Source: Pseudoduganella danionis (GTDB lineage: Bacteria; Pseudomonadota; Gammaproteobacteria; Burkholderiales; Burkholderiaceae_D). From it: a stretch of DNA of 64,000 nucleotides. The translations under genes and the position numbers were made by a program. Below are positions 32,578 to 40,970 of this stretch, piece after piece. The stretch spans positions 124,001-188,000 of the forward strand of contig NZ_WNKW01000001.1 in NCBI RefSeq assembly GCF_009720775.1, in the 5' to 3' direction. Numbering within the stretch: position 1 is the stretch's first letter; every line of letters starts with the position of its first letter. The notes beneath the pieces are model-generated. The model did no database searches. It was not told where the DNA came from and saw only the letters and a program-made list of their open reading frames with translations.

Positions 32578-34632
32578 CTATTGTTCCGGTGCGCGGATGT
32601 AGTCGACCAGTGCAATGGTGGCCGGCGCGGGCGCGGGCGTGCACAGGCTGACCACGATCATGCTGAGTATGCCGGCCGGCACACCGAAGATGCCGGCCGA
32701 GATAGGCGCAATGTGGAACCACTGGGCCGCGCTGCTGCCGCCCAGGATGGGATTGGTATGCAGCATGTAGTACACGCACACGCCGAAGCCCGTCAGCATG
32801 CCGGCCACGGCGCCCTGGGTGGTGCAGCGTTTCCAGAACACGCCCAGCACCAGCGCCGGAAACAGCGTGGATGCGGCCAGCGAGAAGGCGGCGCCTACCA
32901 GCGACAGGATGTCGCCCGGTTTCTGCGAAGCCGTGTAGGCCGCCACAAACGCCACGCCGAGCAGCAGCAGCTTGGAAATGGTCACGCGCTTCTGGGTCGA
33001 AGCGCTGCGGTCCACGGTCTTGTAGTAGACGTCGTGCGACAGGGCGTTGGAGATGGCCAGCAGCAGACCATCGGCGGTGGACAGGGCGGCCGCCAGACCG
33101 CCGGCTGCCACCAGGCCGGAAATCACATAGGGCAGGCCGGCGATTTCCGGCGTGGCCAGTACCAGCACATCGGCGTCGATGGTGATTTCGGCCAACTGGA
33201 CGATGCCGTCGTGGTTGATATCGCTGATGCTGAACAGTGGCGTGAGCTTGTCCACATTGGCCCAATAGGATACCCAGTTGGGCAGGTGATGGTAGTCGAT
33301 GCCTACCAGCGCGCTGTAGATATCGTATTTGACCAGCACCGCCAGTGCGGGGATGGTCAGGTAAATCAGCAGGATGAAGAACAAGGTCCAGAATACCGAG
33401 GTGCGCGCTTCGTGCACATTTGGAGTGGTGTAGGAGCGCATCAGGATGTGCGGCAGCGCGGCCGTGCCCAGCATCAGGCAGAACACCAGCGCAAGGAAGT
33501 TGTTGCGCTTGATGTCGGAGCTGGCCGGATCGCCCGGATAGGGCGTGGCATGCGGCGTAATCGGCTCGGAGCGCGTCAGCGCCTGGGTGCGCGCTTCGCT
33601 CCAGACACGCTCGGCCTCTTCGGCCGATTTCGGATAGGCGATCAGGGCCCGCTCGGCGCTGCGGATTTCCAGCAGCGAGGCGTTGCGGTGTTTGACCTTG
33701 TCCAGTTTGTGCTGGACTTCGAGGCGGCCTGCTTCCCACGAGGCGGGCAGGCCTTGCAGGCGCTGCTCGTAGTCGTCGGCGCGCTGGCGGAAGATGGCGC
33801 GCACTTCGGCTTCGCGCGGGTCGGCCTGCAGCACGGCTTCGCGTGCGCTCAGCTTGGGCAGCAGCTTGCCGTAGGCCAGTTGCGGGATGGGATTGTCGCT
33901 ATGTTTGGCCGACAGCCAGACGGCCGGAATCAGGAAGGCCACCACGATGATGATGTACTGCGCCACCTGGGTCCAGGTTATGCCGCGCATGCCGCCAAGG
34001 AAGGAGCACACCAGAATGCTGGCCAGACCGAGGAAAATGCCGACCGAGAAATCCACTCCCGTGAAGCGCGAGGCGATCAGGCCCACGGCATAGATTTGCG
34101 CGACCACATAGGTGAAGGAAACGATGATGGTGGCCGCCACGGCCAGCAGCCGTACGACGTTGCCGCCACCTTCGGGGTTGGCGGCGCCGCCATAGCGTTC
34201 GGCCAGAAAATCGGGAATCGTGTACTGGCTGAACTTGCGCAGATAGGGCGCGATCAGCAACGCCACCAGACAGTAGCCCCCGGTCCAGCCCATGATGTAG
34301 GCCAGCCCGTCGAAGCCGCGCAGATACAGGCCGCCGGCCAGACTGATAAAGCTGGCCGCCGAAATCCAGTCGGCCGCCGTGGCCATGCCGTTGAAGACGG
34401 CAGGCACGCGCCGTCCGGCCACGTAGTATTCCAGCACGTTGGAGGTGCGGCTGATCACGCCGATGGTGGCGTACAGCACGATGGTGGAAAACATGAACAG
34501 ATAGCCTATCCAGATGCGCGACATGCCTTCCTGTTCCAGCACGGCCAGCGAGACCAGAAAACCGGCAAAGCCGGCTGTGAACATCAGATAGTAGCTGCGC
34601 AGGCGCTGGCGGAAGGTGCGGGCGGCCTTCAT
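32578..34632 (-). CDS. Sodium/solute symporter, acetate-permease (VC_2705) class
   Basis: A 684-residue transporter of the SSS family with about 13 transmembrane helices. It opens MKAARTFRQRLRSYYLMFTA, and ATAADWISAASFISLAGGLY is the sodium-site region near 75. A soluble, charged, coiled-coil-like insertion lies at about 260-380 (with FRQRADDYEQRLQGLPASW), so it is longer than ActP. It matches the symporter subfamily that is always partnered by a DUF485 small subunit. The start overlaps the DUF485 stop (ATGA). The substrate is probably acetate or another short monocarboxylate. Co-occurrence with its own two-component system in one operon suggests substrate-induced expression. Confidence 0.88.
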   Translation of the reverse strand: MKAARTFRQRLRSYYLMFTAGFAGFLVSLAVLEQEGMSRIWIGYLFMFSTIVLYATIGVISRTSNVLEYYVAGRRVPAVFNGMATAADWISAASFISLAGGLYLRGFDGLAYIMGWTGGYCLVALLIAPYLRKFSQYTIPDFLAERYGGAANPEGGGNVVRLLAVAATIIVSFTYVVAQIYAVGLIASRFTGVDFSVGIFLGLASILVCSFLGGMRGITWTQVAQYIIIVVAFLIPAVWLSAKHSDNPIPQLAYGKLLPKLSAREAVLQADPREAEVRAIFRQRADDYEQRLQGLPASWEAGRLEVQHKLDKVKHRNASLLEIRSAERALIAYPKSAEEAERVWSEARTQALTRSEPITPHATPYPGDPASSDIKRNNFLALVFCLMLGTAALPHILMRSYTTPNVHEARTSVFWTLFFILLIYLTIPALAVLVKYDIYSALVGIDYHHLPNWVSYWANVDKLTPLFSISDINHDGIVQLAEITIDADVLVLATPEIAGLPYVISGLVAAGGLAAALSTADGLLLAISNALSHDVYYKTVDRSASTQKRVTISKLLLLGVAFVAAYTASQKPGDILSLVGAAFSLAASTLFPALVLGVFWKRCTTQGAVAGMLTGFGVCVYYMLHTNPILGGSSAAQWFHIAPISAGIFGVPAGILSMIVVSLCTPAPAPATIALVDYIRAPEQ

Positions 34633-34913
34633 GGACGCGGCTCCTTGCTGGCTGCACGGGGCAGGCGGGCGGCCTTGTCGAGACGGCGCATGCGCCAGGC
34701 GTAATAGGCCAGTATGCCCAGATACACCAGCGACGAGCCTTGCGCGGCCAGATAGAACGATAGCGGCCAGCCGAACAGATTCAGGGTGGCCAGCTCGCGT
34801 GCGAAGAAGGCGGCACCGAAGCCCGTCACCATCCATAGCAGCAGTAGTTGCATGGACAGGCGGCGCGTACGCTGCCAGTGTTCGGCGCGGGTGATGGGCG
34901 TGGGCTTATCCAT
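34629..34913 (-). CDS. DUF485 / symporter small subunit
   Basis: A 94-residue membrane protein with two hydrophobic helices (LLLLWMVTGFGAAFFA and FYLAAQGSSLVYLGILAYYA). The opening TRAEHWQRTRRLSMQLLLLW and the AREL..LNLFGWPL spacer are typical of the small subunit that accompanies VC_2705-type symporters. Its ATG overlaps the kinase gene by 8 bases and its stop overlaps the symporter start. It ends in a basic tail (AARLPRAASKEPRP). It probably assembles with the symporter in the inner membrane. Confidence 0.88.
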   Translation of the reverse strand: MDKPTPITRAEHWQRTRRLSMQLLLLWMVTGFGAAFFARELATLNLFGWPLSFYLAAQGSSLVYLGILAYYAWRMRRLDKAARLPRAASKEPRP

Positions 34914-36432
34914 AATACGGTGCTTCGCTTTCTTCTATCGGCGGCTCGGGCGGCAGCGGGAAGGCCAGCCGGAACAGGGCGCCCGGCAGCTTGGGCTGGG
35001 TGGCGCGCGGATTATTATAGATTTCCACTTCGACGCCATGCTGGTGGGCGATCTCGCGCACGATGGCCAGCCCCAGACCGCTGCCTTCAGCCTTGTTGCC
35101 GAGAATGCGGTAGAAGCGCTCGAACACGCGCTGGCGCTCGGCCGGTGCAATGCCGGGCCCCGTGTCTTCCACTTCGAGGATGGCGTGCTGCTCGTCGCTG
35201 CGCACGCGTACCGTCACGCTGGCACCGGCTGGAATATAGCGCAGCGCGTTATCGATCAGATTGGACAGCATCTCGCGCAGCATGGTGGGGTTGCCTTCGA
35301 TTTCCAGCGGCTCGTCCGGGCCTTCGTAGCCGAGGTCTATGCGCGCGGCAAATGAGGCCGAAACCCAGTCCTGCACGGTGCTGCGCGCCAGATCGGACAG
35401 GCTCAGTAACTGCATGCTGGTGCCGGCCTGCGGCTGGTTTTCGGCGCGCGCCAGTGCCAGCAACTGGTTGACCAGGCGGGTGGCCGCTTCCGAACTTTTG
35501 GCCAACTGTTCCAGCGAGCGGTGGATTTCCGCGCTATCGGTCTGGCGCAGTGCCAGTTCCGACTGCATGCGCATGCCGGCCAGCGGGGTTTTCATCTGGT
35601 GCGCCGCGTCGGCGATGAAGCGCTTCTGCATTTCGATGGAAGACGACAGCCGCGTCAGCATGTCATTGAGCGAATTGACCAGCGGCGAAATCTCTTCCGG
35701 CACCTGATTCGGCGCGATCGGACTGAGGTCGTCGGAGCCGCGTGCGCGTATGCGTTCCTGTAGCTGGGCCAGTGGCGACAGGCCGCGGGCCAGCGCAAAC
35801 CACACCAGTGCCAGCACGATGGGCAGGATGATGAACTGGGGCAGGATCACACCCTTGATGATTTCATTGGCTAGCTGGGCGCGTTTTTCCAGCGTTTCGG
35901 CCACCTGCACGAGGGCCAGCGGCGCTTCGACGCCGGGCTTGTGCTCCAGCCGCACGTAGGCGTAGGCGATGCGCACTGGCGTGCCGTGCATGCTGTCGTT
36001 GCGGAAGTGGACGTTGGCGCTGGTGGGCAGTTCTTCCTCGTCCAGCACAGGTGGCGGCAGATCGCGGTCGCCGTCGATATGCTCGCCGTGCGGTCCCTGA
36101 ATCTGGAAATAGACATTATCGATATCGTCGGCCCGCAGAATGTCGCGCGCCGAGCCGGGCAAACCTTTGATCACTTTACCGTCGACCGCGCGCACCTGCT
36201 GGGCCAGCACCGTCACGCTGTCTTCCAGTGCATGGTCGAAGGGCTGGTTGGCGATGGACTTGGCCACCAGATAGGTGATGGCGATACTCATGGGCCACAG
36301 CAGCAGCAGGGGCGCCAGCATCCAGTCCAGAATTTCGCCGAACAGCGAATGCTGTATGCCTTCATCCGCCTCCGCCGCGGGCGGCTGGTAGTCCAGCGCA
36401 GCGTCCTGCTGCACGGCGGAGTCTTTTGTCAC
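34906..36432 (-). CDS. Sensor histidine kinase (TctE/2CSK-N type)
   Basis: A 508-residue kinase. TM1 lies at about 37-59 and TM2 at about 193-215, enclosing a periplasmic sensor of some 130 residues, followed by a HAMP-like linker. The H-box histidine is H278 in FIADAAHQMKTPLAGM, the N-box region is LSNLIDNALRYIP, and G boxes include DTGPGI and EGSGLGLAIVREIAHQHG. The GTG at 36432 overlaps the regulator stop (GTGA) and is preferred over an ATG 30 bases upstream. Organic-acid sensors of the TctE class share this layout. With the regulator and symporter in one operon it likely senses the transported acid. Confidence 0.92.
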   Translation of the reverse strand: MTKDSAVQQDAALDYQPPAAEADEGIQHSLFGEILDWMLAPLLLLWPMSIAITYLVAKSIANQPFDHALEDSVTVLAQQVRAVDGKVIKGLPGSARDILRADDIDNVYFQIQGPHGEHIDGDRDLPPPVLDEEELPTSANVHFRNDSMHGTPVRIAYAYVRLEHKPGVEAPLALVQVAETLEKRAQLANEIIKGVILPQFIILPIVLALVWFALARGLSPLAQLQERIRARGSDDLSPIAPNQVPEEISPLVNSLNDMLTRLSSSIEMQKRFIADAAHQMKTPLAGMRMQSELALRQTDSAEIHRSLEQLAKSSEAATRLVNQLLALARAENQPQAGTSMQLLSLSDLARSTVQDWVSASFAARIDLGYEGPDEPLEIEGNPTMLREMLSNLIDNALRYIPAGASVTVRVRSDEQHAILEVEDTGPGIAPAERQRVFERFYRILGNKAEGSGLGLAIVREIAHQHGVEVEIYNNPRATQPKLPGALFRLAFPLPPEPPIEESEAPYYG

Positions 36433-37109
36433 TTGGCCGGTTCCGCGTATTTCTCGAGGCAATAGCCTAGCCCGCGCACGGTGGCGATGCGGATGCCGCC
36501 TGTCTCGATTTTCTTGCGCAGCCGGTGCACATACACTTCGATGGCGTTATTGCTGACTTCTTCGCCCCATTCGCACAGGTGATCGACCAGCTGTTCCTTG
36601 GAGACCAGGCGGCCGCTGCGCGCCAGCAGGATTTCCAACAGGCCCAGTTCGCGCGCCGACAGGTCCAGCATCTGCTCGTTGATGTAGGCGCTGCGGCCCA
36701 CCTGATCGTAGCTGAGCGGGCCATGCTTGACGATGGTGCCGCCACCGCCGGCGCCACGCCGCGTGAGGGCGCGCACGCGCGCTTCCAGCTCGGACAGCGC
36801 AAACGGCTTGGCCATGTAGTCGTCGGCGCCCAGATCAAGGCCGTTGACGCGCTGTTCGATCGAATCAGCCGCCGTCAGGATCAGCACGGGCAGGCGCGAT
36901 TCGCGCGCGCGCAGGCGGCGCAGCACTTCCAGACCGGATAGTTTGGGCAGGCCCAGATCCAGTATCAGCAGATCGAATTCCTGGGTGGCGAGGGCGGTGT
37001 CGGCTTCCTGGCCATTGCCTACGCAATCGATGGCATAGCCCGACTGGCGTAGTGAGCGGGTCAGGCCATCTGCCAGAACGCTGTCGTCCTCGGCAAGTAA
37101 AATACGCAT
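36429..37109 (-). CDS. OmpR/TctD-family response regulator
   Basis: A 226-residue two-domain regulator. The receiver domain (1-120) has the acidic pocket EDD at 7-9, phospho-acceptor D51 in LLILDLGLP and lysine in MAKPFALSELEARV. The C-terminal winged helix (about 130-220) has LDLSARELGLLEILLAR and VYVHRLRKKIETGGIRIATVRGLGYCL. It is the first gene of the four-gene operon with the kinase, DUF485 protein and symporter, and is divergent from recA. It most likely activates the operon in response to the kinase signal. Confidence 0.93.
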   Translation of the reverse strand: MRILLAEDDSVLADGLTRSLRQSGYAIDCVGNGQEADTALATQEFDLLILDLGLPKLSGLEVLRRLRARESRLPVLILTAADSIEQRVNGLDLGADDYMAKPFALSELEARVRALTRRGAGGGGTIVKHGPLSYDQVGRSAYINEQMLDLSARELGLLEILLARSGRLVSKEQLVDHLCEWGEEVSNNAIEVYVHRLRKKIETGGIRIATVRGLGYCLEKYAEPAK

Positions 37110-37202
37110 AAAACACTCCGGCTGTACGAGCCCGTATTGTGTTGCATTTCGCGGTAAGTAGCGAGTTTTTGTGATTACTCAAAAATTGTTTAAAAATCCT
37201 GC

Positions 37203-37231
37203 TTGCATTAAGCACTGTTTTTTTATACAGT
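37203..37231 (+). promoter_or_regulatory. recA promoter with LexA box
   Basis: CTGTTTTTTTATACAG (37215-37230) fits the LexA consensus CTGT-N8-ACAG exactly. It overlaps a promoter of TTGCAT (37203) and TACAGT (37226) with a 17-base spacer. LexA bound here would block RNA polymerase until SOS induction. The recA ATG is 41 bases downstream. Confidence 0.85.
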
Positions 37232-37271
37232 ACCGACTGTACCAACTACCCACCCCCGCAGAGAGAACATT

Positions 37272-38366
37272 ATGGACGACAAAAAAGCTGTAGTACCTGC
37301 CTCTGAGAAGGCGAAGGCGCTGGCCGCCGCGCTGGCTCAGATCGAAAAGCAATTCGGCAAGGGCTCCGTCATGCGTATGGACTCCAGCATGCCGATCGAA
37401 GAAGTGCAGGTCGTCTCCACCGGTTCGCTCGGTCTGGACATTGCGCTGGGTGTGGGCGGTTTGCCACGCGGCCGTGTGGTGGAGATCTACGGTCCTGAAT
37501 CCTCGGGTAAAACCACGTTGACGCTGCAAACCATTGCAGAAATGCAGAAACTGGGCGGTACCTGCGCGTTTATCGATGCGGAACACGCGCTGGACGTGGT
37601 GTACGCCCAAAAACTCGGTGTGAACCTCAGCGAACTGCTGATTTCGCAGCCGGATACGGGCGAACAGGCACTGGAAATCTGCGATGCGCTGGTACGTTCT
37701 GGCTCCGTCGACATGGTGGTGGTGGACTCCGTGGCCGCGCTGACGCCACGCGCCGAGATCGAAGGCGATATGGGCGATGCGCTGCCGGGTCTGCAGGCCC
37801 GTTTGATGTCGCAGGCACTGCGCAAGCTGACCGGTTCGATTAACCGTACCAATACGCTGGTGATCTTCATCAACCAGATCCGTATGAAGATCGGTGTGAT
37901 GTTCGGCAGCCCTGAAACCACCACGGGCGGTAATGCGCTGAAGTTCTACGCGTCCGTGCGTCTGGATATCCGCCGTACCGGCTCGATCAAATCGGGCGAC
38001 GAAGTGATCGGTAACGAAACCAAGGTGAAAGTGGTCAAGAACAAGATTGCGCCACCGTTCAAGGAAGCTCACTTCGACATTCTGTATGGCGCCGGTACTT
38101 CGCGCGAAGGCGAGATTCTTGATCTGGGTGTGGAAGCCAAGATCGTCGAAAAGTCGGGTTCCTGGTATAGCTACAACGGCGAGCGCGTCGGTCAGGGCAA
38201 GGACAATGCCCGTATCTTCCTGCAGGAACGTCCGGAACTGGCATGGGAAATCGAGAACAAGGTGCGCGAATCGCTGGGCGTGCGGGTACTGCCACCACTG
38301 GCCAGCGACAAGGGCGACACCGTGGTCAAGCTGAAATCCGTCGATAAAGGCGCTGACGCTGCCTAA
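37272..38366 (+). CDS. recA: Recombinase A
   Basis: A 364-residue RecA. Walker A is GPESSGKTT (74-82), Walker B lies in [12 protein letters not shown], loop L1 is in [18 protein letters not shown] and loop L2 contains [24 protein letters not shown] (shown in part). It forms the strand-exchange filament on single-stranded DNA and triggers LexA self-cleavage. AGAGAACATT precedes the ATG. A perfect LexA box upstream shows SOS control. recX follows after 27 bases and is probably co-transcribed. The C-terminus is acidic-poor compared with E. coli. Confidence 0.99.
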   Translation: MDDKKAVVPASEKAKALAAALAQIEKQFGKGSVMRMDSSMPIEEVQVVSTGSLGLDIALGVGGLPRGRVVEIYGPESSGKTTLTLQTIAEMQKLGGTCAFIDAEHALDVVYAQKLGVNLSELLISQPDTGEQALEICDALVRSGSVDMVVVDSVAALTPRAEIEGDMGDALPGLQARLMSQALRKLTGSINRTNTLVIFINQIRMKIGVMFGSPETTTGGNALKFYASVRLDIRRTGSIKSGDEVIGNETKVKVVKNKIAPPFKEAHFDILYGAGTSREGEILDLGVEAKIVEKSGSWYSYNGERVGQGKDNARIFLQERPELAWEIENKVRESLGVRVLPPLASDKGDTVVKLKSVDKGADAA

Positions 38367-38393
38367 TCAGTAGCGCCGGATAGCGAGCCAGCC

Positions 38394-38849
38394 ATGGCAA
38401 CCGTCGAACTCAGTCTCAAAGCCCGCGCGCTGCGGCTGTTGTCGCAGCGCGAGCACAGCCGGCTCGAGCTGGGGCGCAAGCTGGCCCGCTATGCACAGGA
38501 AGGCGACGATGTGGAAGCGCTGCTCGACTTGCTCGAGCATAATCGCTGGCTGTCGCAGGAGCGCTTTTCCGAAGCGCTGATCCACCGCCGCTCGGCCCGT
38601 TACGGCAATGGGCGGATTGTTGCAGAATTGCAAAGCCACGGCATCCGTGGCGAAGAACTGGACCGGCTCAAGCAGGGACTGGCCAGCGATGAAACGGCGC
38701 GCTGCATGGAAGTGTGGCAGCGCAAGTTCGGCAGCGTGGCCGAAGATGCCCAGCAGCGCAACAAACAGATGCGCTTTCTGCTGCAGCGGGGCTTTTCCCA
38801 GCGTGCCGTGCAGACGGCACTCAAGGGCAGCGAACAGTTCGACGAGTGA
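38394..38849 (+). CDS. recX: RecA regulator RecX
   Basis: A 151-residue RecX composed of three-helix repeats. Typical blocks are [20 protein letters not shown] at the N-terminus, [21 protein letters not shown] in the middle and [20 protein letters not shown] at the C-terminus. It binds the RecA filament groove and limits filament growth. Location right after recA and the length agree with the family. It shares the LexA-controlled promoter, so it rises with recA during SOS. Confidence 0.95.
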   Translation: MATVELSLKARALRLLSQREHSRLELGRKLARYAQEGDDVEALLDLLEHNRWLSQERFSEALIHRRSARYGNGRIVAELQSHGIRGEELDRLKQGLASDETARCMEVWQRKFGSVAEDAQQRNKQMRFLLQRGFSQRAVQTALKGSEQFDE

Positions 38850-38981
38850 AGCTTTGCCGCATTGCGTCATGCAATGTTTCTATGGCAGAAATACATTTTG
38901 TGAATCTCTTGTCAAAATAGCCTCAGATAGCAGATTTTGCGCGGAAAAACTTATGTTTGCGCGCAACAAACCGCCTCGATG

Positions 38982-38990
38982 TGCTACACT
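38982..38990 (+). promoter_or_regulatory. Possible extended -10 upstream of the DUF2889 gene
   Basis: TGCTACACT is an extended -10 (TG-n-TACACT), about 114 bases before the DUF2889 start. The -35 is not clear. The 254-base gap between recX and the DUF2889 gene also has TTGCGCGCAA (palindrome, 38957-38966) and otherwise no gene that I can support. Confidence 0.35.
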
Positions 38991-39103
38991 TTTAGGGTTT
39001 TTGCAGCGCCGCAGGTGCGGTAAGTGTCCGTAGAAGCTGCGGATACGTGCTTAACAGCACATGGCTGCTTACTAAATTTCTGTCGCGAAAGCGGCATCGG
39101 TCT

Positions 39104-39688
39104 ATGTCCCTGTCAACCCCAGTTAACCGACGTGCGCTACGGCACACGCGCGCAATTGTCGTCCAAGCGTATGCACGCGAGGATGGTCTATGGGATCTTG
39201 ACGCGCACATCTCCGATATCAAACAGATCGACACCGTGCTGGCCTCGGGCCCACGCGCTGCCGGTACTCCGCTGCATGACCTCCATTTACGCCTGACCGT
39301 AGACCGCCAGCTCAACATCGTCGATGCCGAAGCCGCGTCCGATGCTGTGCCATATCCCGGTCATTGCGATACCATCGCGCCCGCCTACAAGGAGCAACTG
39401 GTGGGGCTGAATCTGATGCAGGGCTTCCGGCACGAACTCAAACAGCGTCTGGCCGGCGTCTCCGGCTGCACCCACCTGACGGAACTGGCGCAGATATTGC
39501 CGACCGCGGCCGTGCAGGCCTTTGCCAACGACGTGTGGGCGACCAATGATGCGGCCACGGAAGACCATGGCACGCCCCGTCAGCAACCGTTTCAACTAGA
39601 TAAATGCCACGCGCTGCGCACCGACGGTGCGGCGGTGGCGCAGTTTTACCCGCGCTGGGTGGCCAAAGCAGCACCGAGCAGCGCGTAG
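39104..39688 (+). CDS. DUF2889 family protein
   Basis: A 194-residue cytoplasmic protein with no signal peptide or membrane helix. It opens MSLSTPVNRRALRHTRAIVV and contains REDGLWDLDAHISDIK, PLHDLHLRLTVDRQLNIVDAEA and GCTHLTELAQILPTAAVQA, blocks I recognise from DUF2889, a widespread family of unknown function. A conserved Cys-Thr-His (GCTHL) near residue 125 and D/H residues might bind a ligand or metal. The start at 39104 is chosen because homologues begin near MSLSTP; an in-frame start at 39047 would add 19 unlike residues. It is commonly found between recX and sucC in this group. Confidence 0.8.
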   Translation: MSLSTPVNRRALRHTRAIVVQAYAREDGLWDLDAHISDIKQIDTVLASGPRAAGTPLHDLHLRLTVDRQLNIVDAEAASDAVPYPGHCDTIAPAYKEQLVGLNLMQGFRHELKQRLAGVSGCTHLTELAQILPTAAVQAFANDVWATNDAATEDHGTPRQQPFQLDKCHALRTDGAAVAQFYPRWVAKAAPSSA

Positions 39689-39716
39689 CAATCTCTGCTT
39701 ATAGAAACACCTTATA

Positions 39717-39749
39717 TCGCAGTATCTTCGCAGTATTTTCGTAATATCA
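39717..39749 (+). repeat. Three 11-base repeats upstream of sucC
   Basis: TCGCAGTATCT, TCGCAGTATTT and TCGTAATATCA follow one another at 39717, 39728 and 39739. The 11-base period puts each unit on the same DNA face. They end 38 bases before the sucC ATG, where a promoter or operator would be expected. Confidence 0.6.
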
Positions 39750-39787
39750 ACCGATTTTTACACATCAGCATCAGAAGGGAAGCCAGC

Positions 39788-40957
39788 ATGAAAATCCATG
39801 AGTATCAAGGCAAAGAAATCCTCCGAAAATTCGGAGTGACGGTTCCACGTGGTATCCCGTGCATGACCGTTGAAGAGGCAGTCAAAGCTGCTGAAACCTT
39901 GGGCGGCCCAGTCTGGGTTGTAAAGGCACAGATCCACGCCGGTGGCCGTGGTAAAGGCGGCGGCGTTAAAGTTGCCAAGTCGCTCGAACAAGTCAAAGAA
40001 TACGCTGACCAGATCATGGGCATGCAGCTGGTAACTCACCAGACCGGTCCAGAAGGCCAGAAAGTACGTCGTCTGCTGATCGAAGAAGGCGCCGACATCA
40101 AGAAAGAACTGTACGTTTCGATGGTGACCGACCGCGTTTCGCAGCGCGTTGTGCTGATGGCTTCGTCCGAAGGCGGTATGGACATCGAAGAAGTGGCTGA
40201 GAGCCACCCAGAACTGATCCACTCGATCGCTATCGATCCATCGGTAGGCCTGACCGACGCAGAAGCCGCCAGCATCGCCGCTAAAATCGGCGTGCCAGAA
40301 GGCTCGATCGCGGATGCCGTGACCAACCTGCAAGGCCTGTACAAAGCCTACTGGGAAACCGACGCATCGCTGGCCGAAATCAACCCACTGATCCTGACCG
40401 GTTCGGGCAAAGTTATCGCTCTGGACGCCAAGTTCAACTTCGACGCTAACTCGCTGTTCCGTCAGCCAGAAATTCTGGCTTACCGCGATCTGGACGAAGA
40501 AGATCCAGCGGAAGTAGAAGCTTCGAAATTCGATCTGGCTTACATCTCGCTCGACGGTAACATCGGCTGCCTGGTGAACGGCGCCGGTCTGGCCATGGCA
40601 ACCATGGACACCATCAAGCTGTTCGGCGGCGAACCAGCCAACTTCCTGGACGTAGGCGGTGGCGCTACGGCTGAGAAAGTAACCGAAGCCTTCAAGATCA
40701 TGCTGAAAAATCCAGGCCTGAAAGCTATTCTGGTGAATATCTTCGGCGGCATTATGCGTTGCGACGTGATCGCCGAAGGCGTGATCACCGCTTCCAAAGC
40801 AGTTTCGCTGCAAGTACCGCTGGTGGTGCGCATGAAGGGCACCAACGAAGATCTGGGCAAGAAGATGCTGGCCGATTCCGGTCTGCCTATCATCGCAGCC
40901 GACACCATGGAAGATGCAGCTAAGAGCGTCGTTGCCGCTGCTGCCGGTCAAGCTTAA
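39788..40957 (+). CDS. sucC: Succinyl-CoA synthetase beta subunit
   Basis: A 389-residue ATP-grasp protein. It opens [17 protein letters not shown], has the ATP-grasp lysine region [17 protein letters not shown], and the C-terminal CoA-ligase domain with [18 protein letters not shown] and [18 protein letters not shown]. With SucD it converts succinyl-CoA to succinate in the TCA cycle, making ATP or GTP. AGAAGGGAAG precedes the ATG. Proline codons are strikingly often CCA, unlike most neighbours, and the GC content is lower, fitting a highly expressed gene. Succinate from the GabT/GabD route joins the cycle one step further on. Confidence 0.98.
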   Translation: MKIHEYQGKEILRKFGVTVPRGIPCMTVEEAVKAAETLGGPVWVVKAQIHAGGRGKGGGVKVAKSLEQVKEYADQIMGMQLVTHQTGPEGQKVRRLLIEEGADIKKELYVSMVTDRVSQRVVLMASSEGGMDIEEVAESHPELIHSIAIDPSVGLTDAEAASIAAKIGVPEGSIADAVTNLQGLYKAYWETDASLAEINPLILTGSGKVIALDAKFNFDANSLFRQPEILAYRDLDEEDPAEVEASKFDLAYISLDGNIGCLVNGAGLAMATMDTIKLFGGEPANFLDVGGGATAEKVTEAFKIMLKNPGLKAILVNIFGGIMRCDVIAEGVITASKAVSLQVPLVVRMKGTNEDLGKKMLADSGLPIIAADTMEDAAKSVVAAAAGQA

Positions 40958-40970
40958 TTAAGGAATCAAC

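Noticed and set aside
32581..34704. Plus-strand open frame of 707 codons opposite the symporter gene
   Set aside because: Composition is Gly/His/Gln/Arg-rich and lacks any motif; the minus-strand symporter and DUF485 genes overlap neatly and are clearly real.
34633..34836. Upstream start for the symporter adding 68 residues
   Set aside because: This part is another frame of the DUF485 gene; the ATGA overlap at 34632 gives a proper symporter N-terminus.
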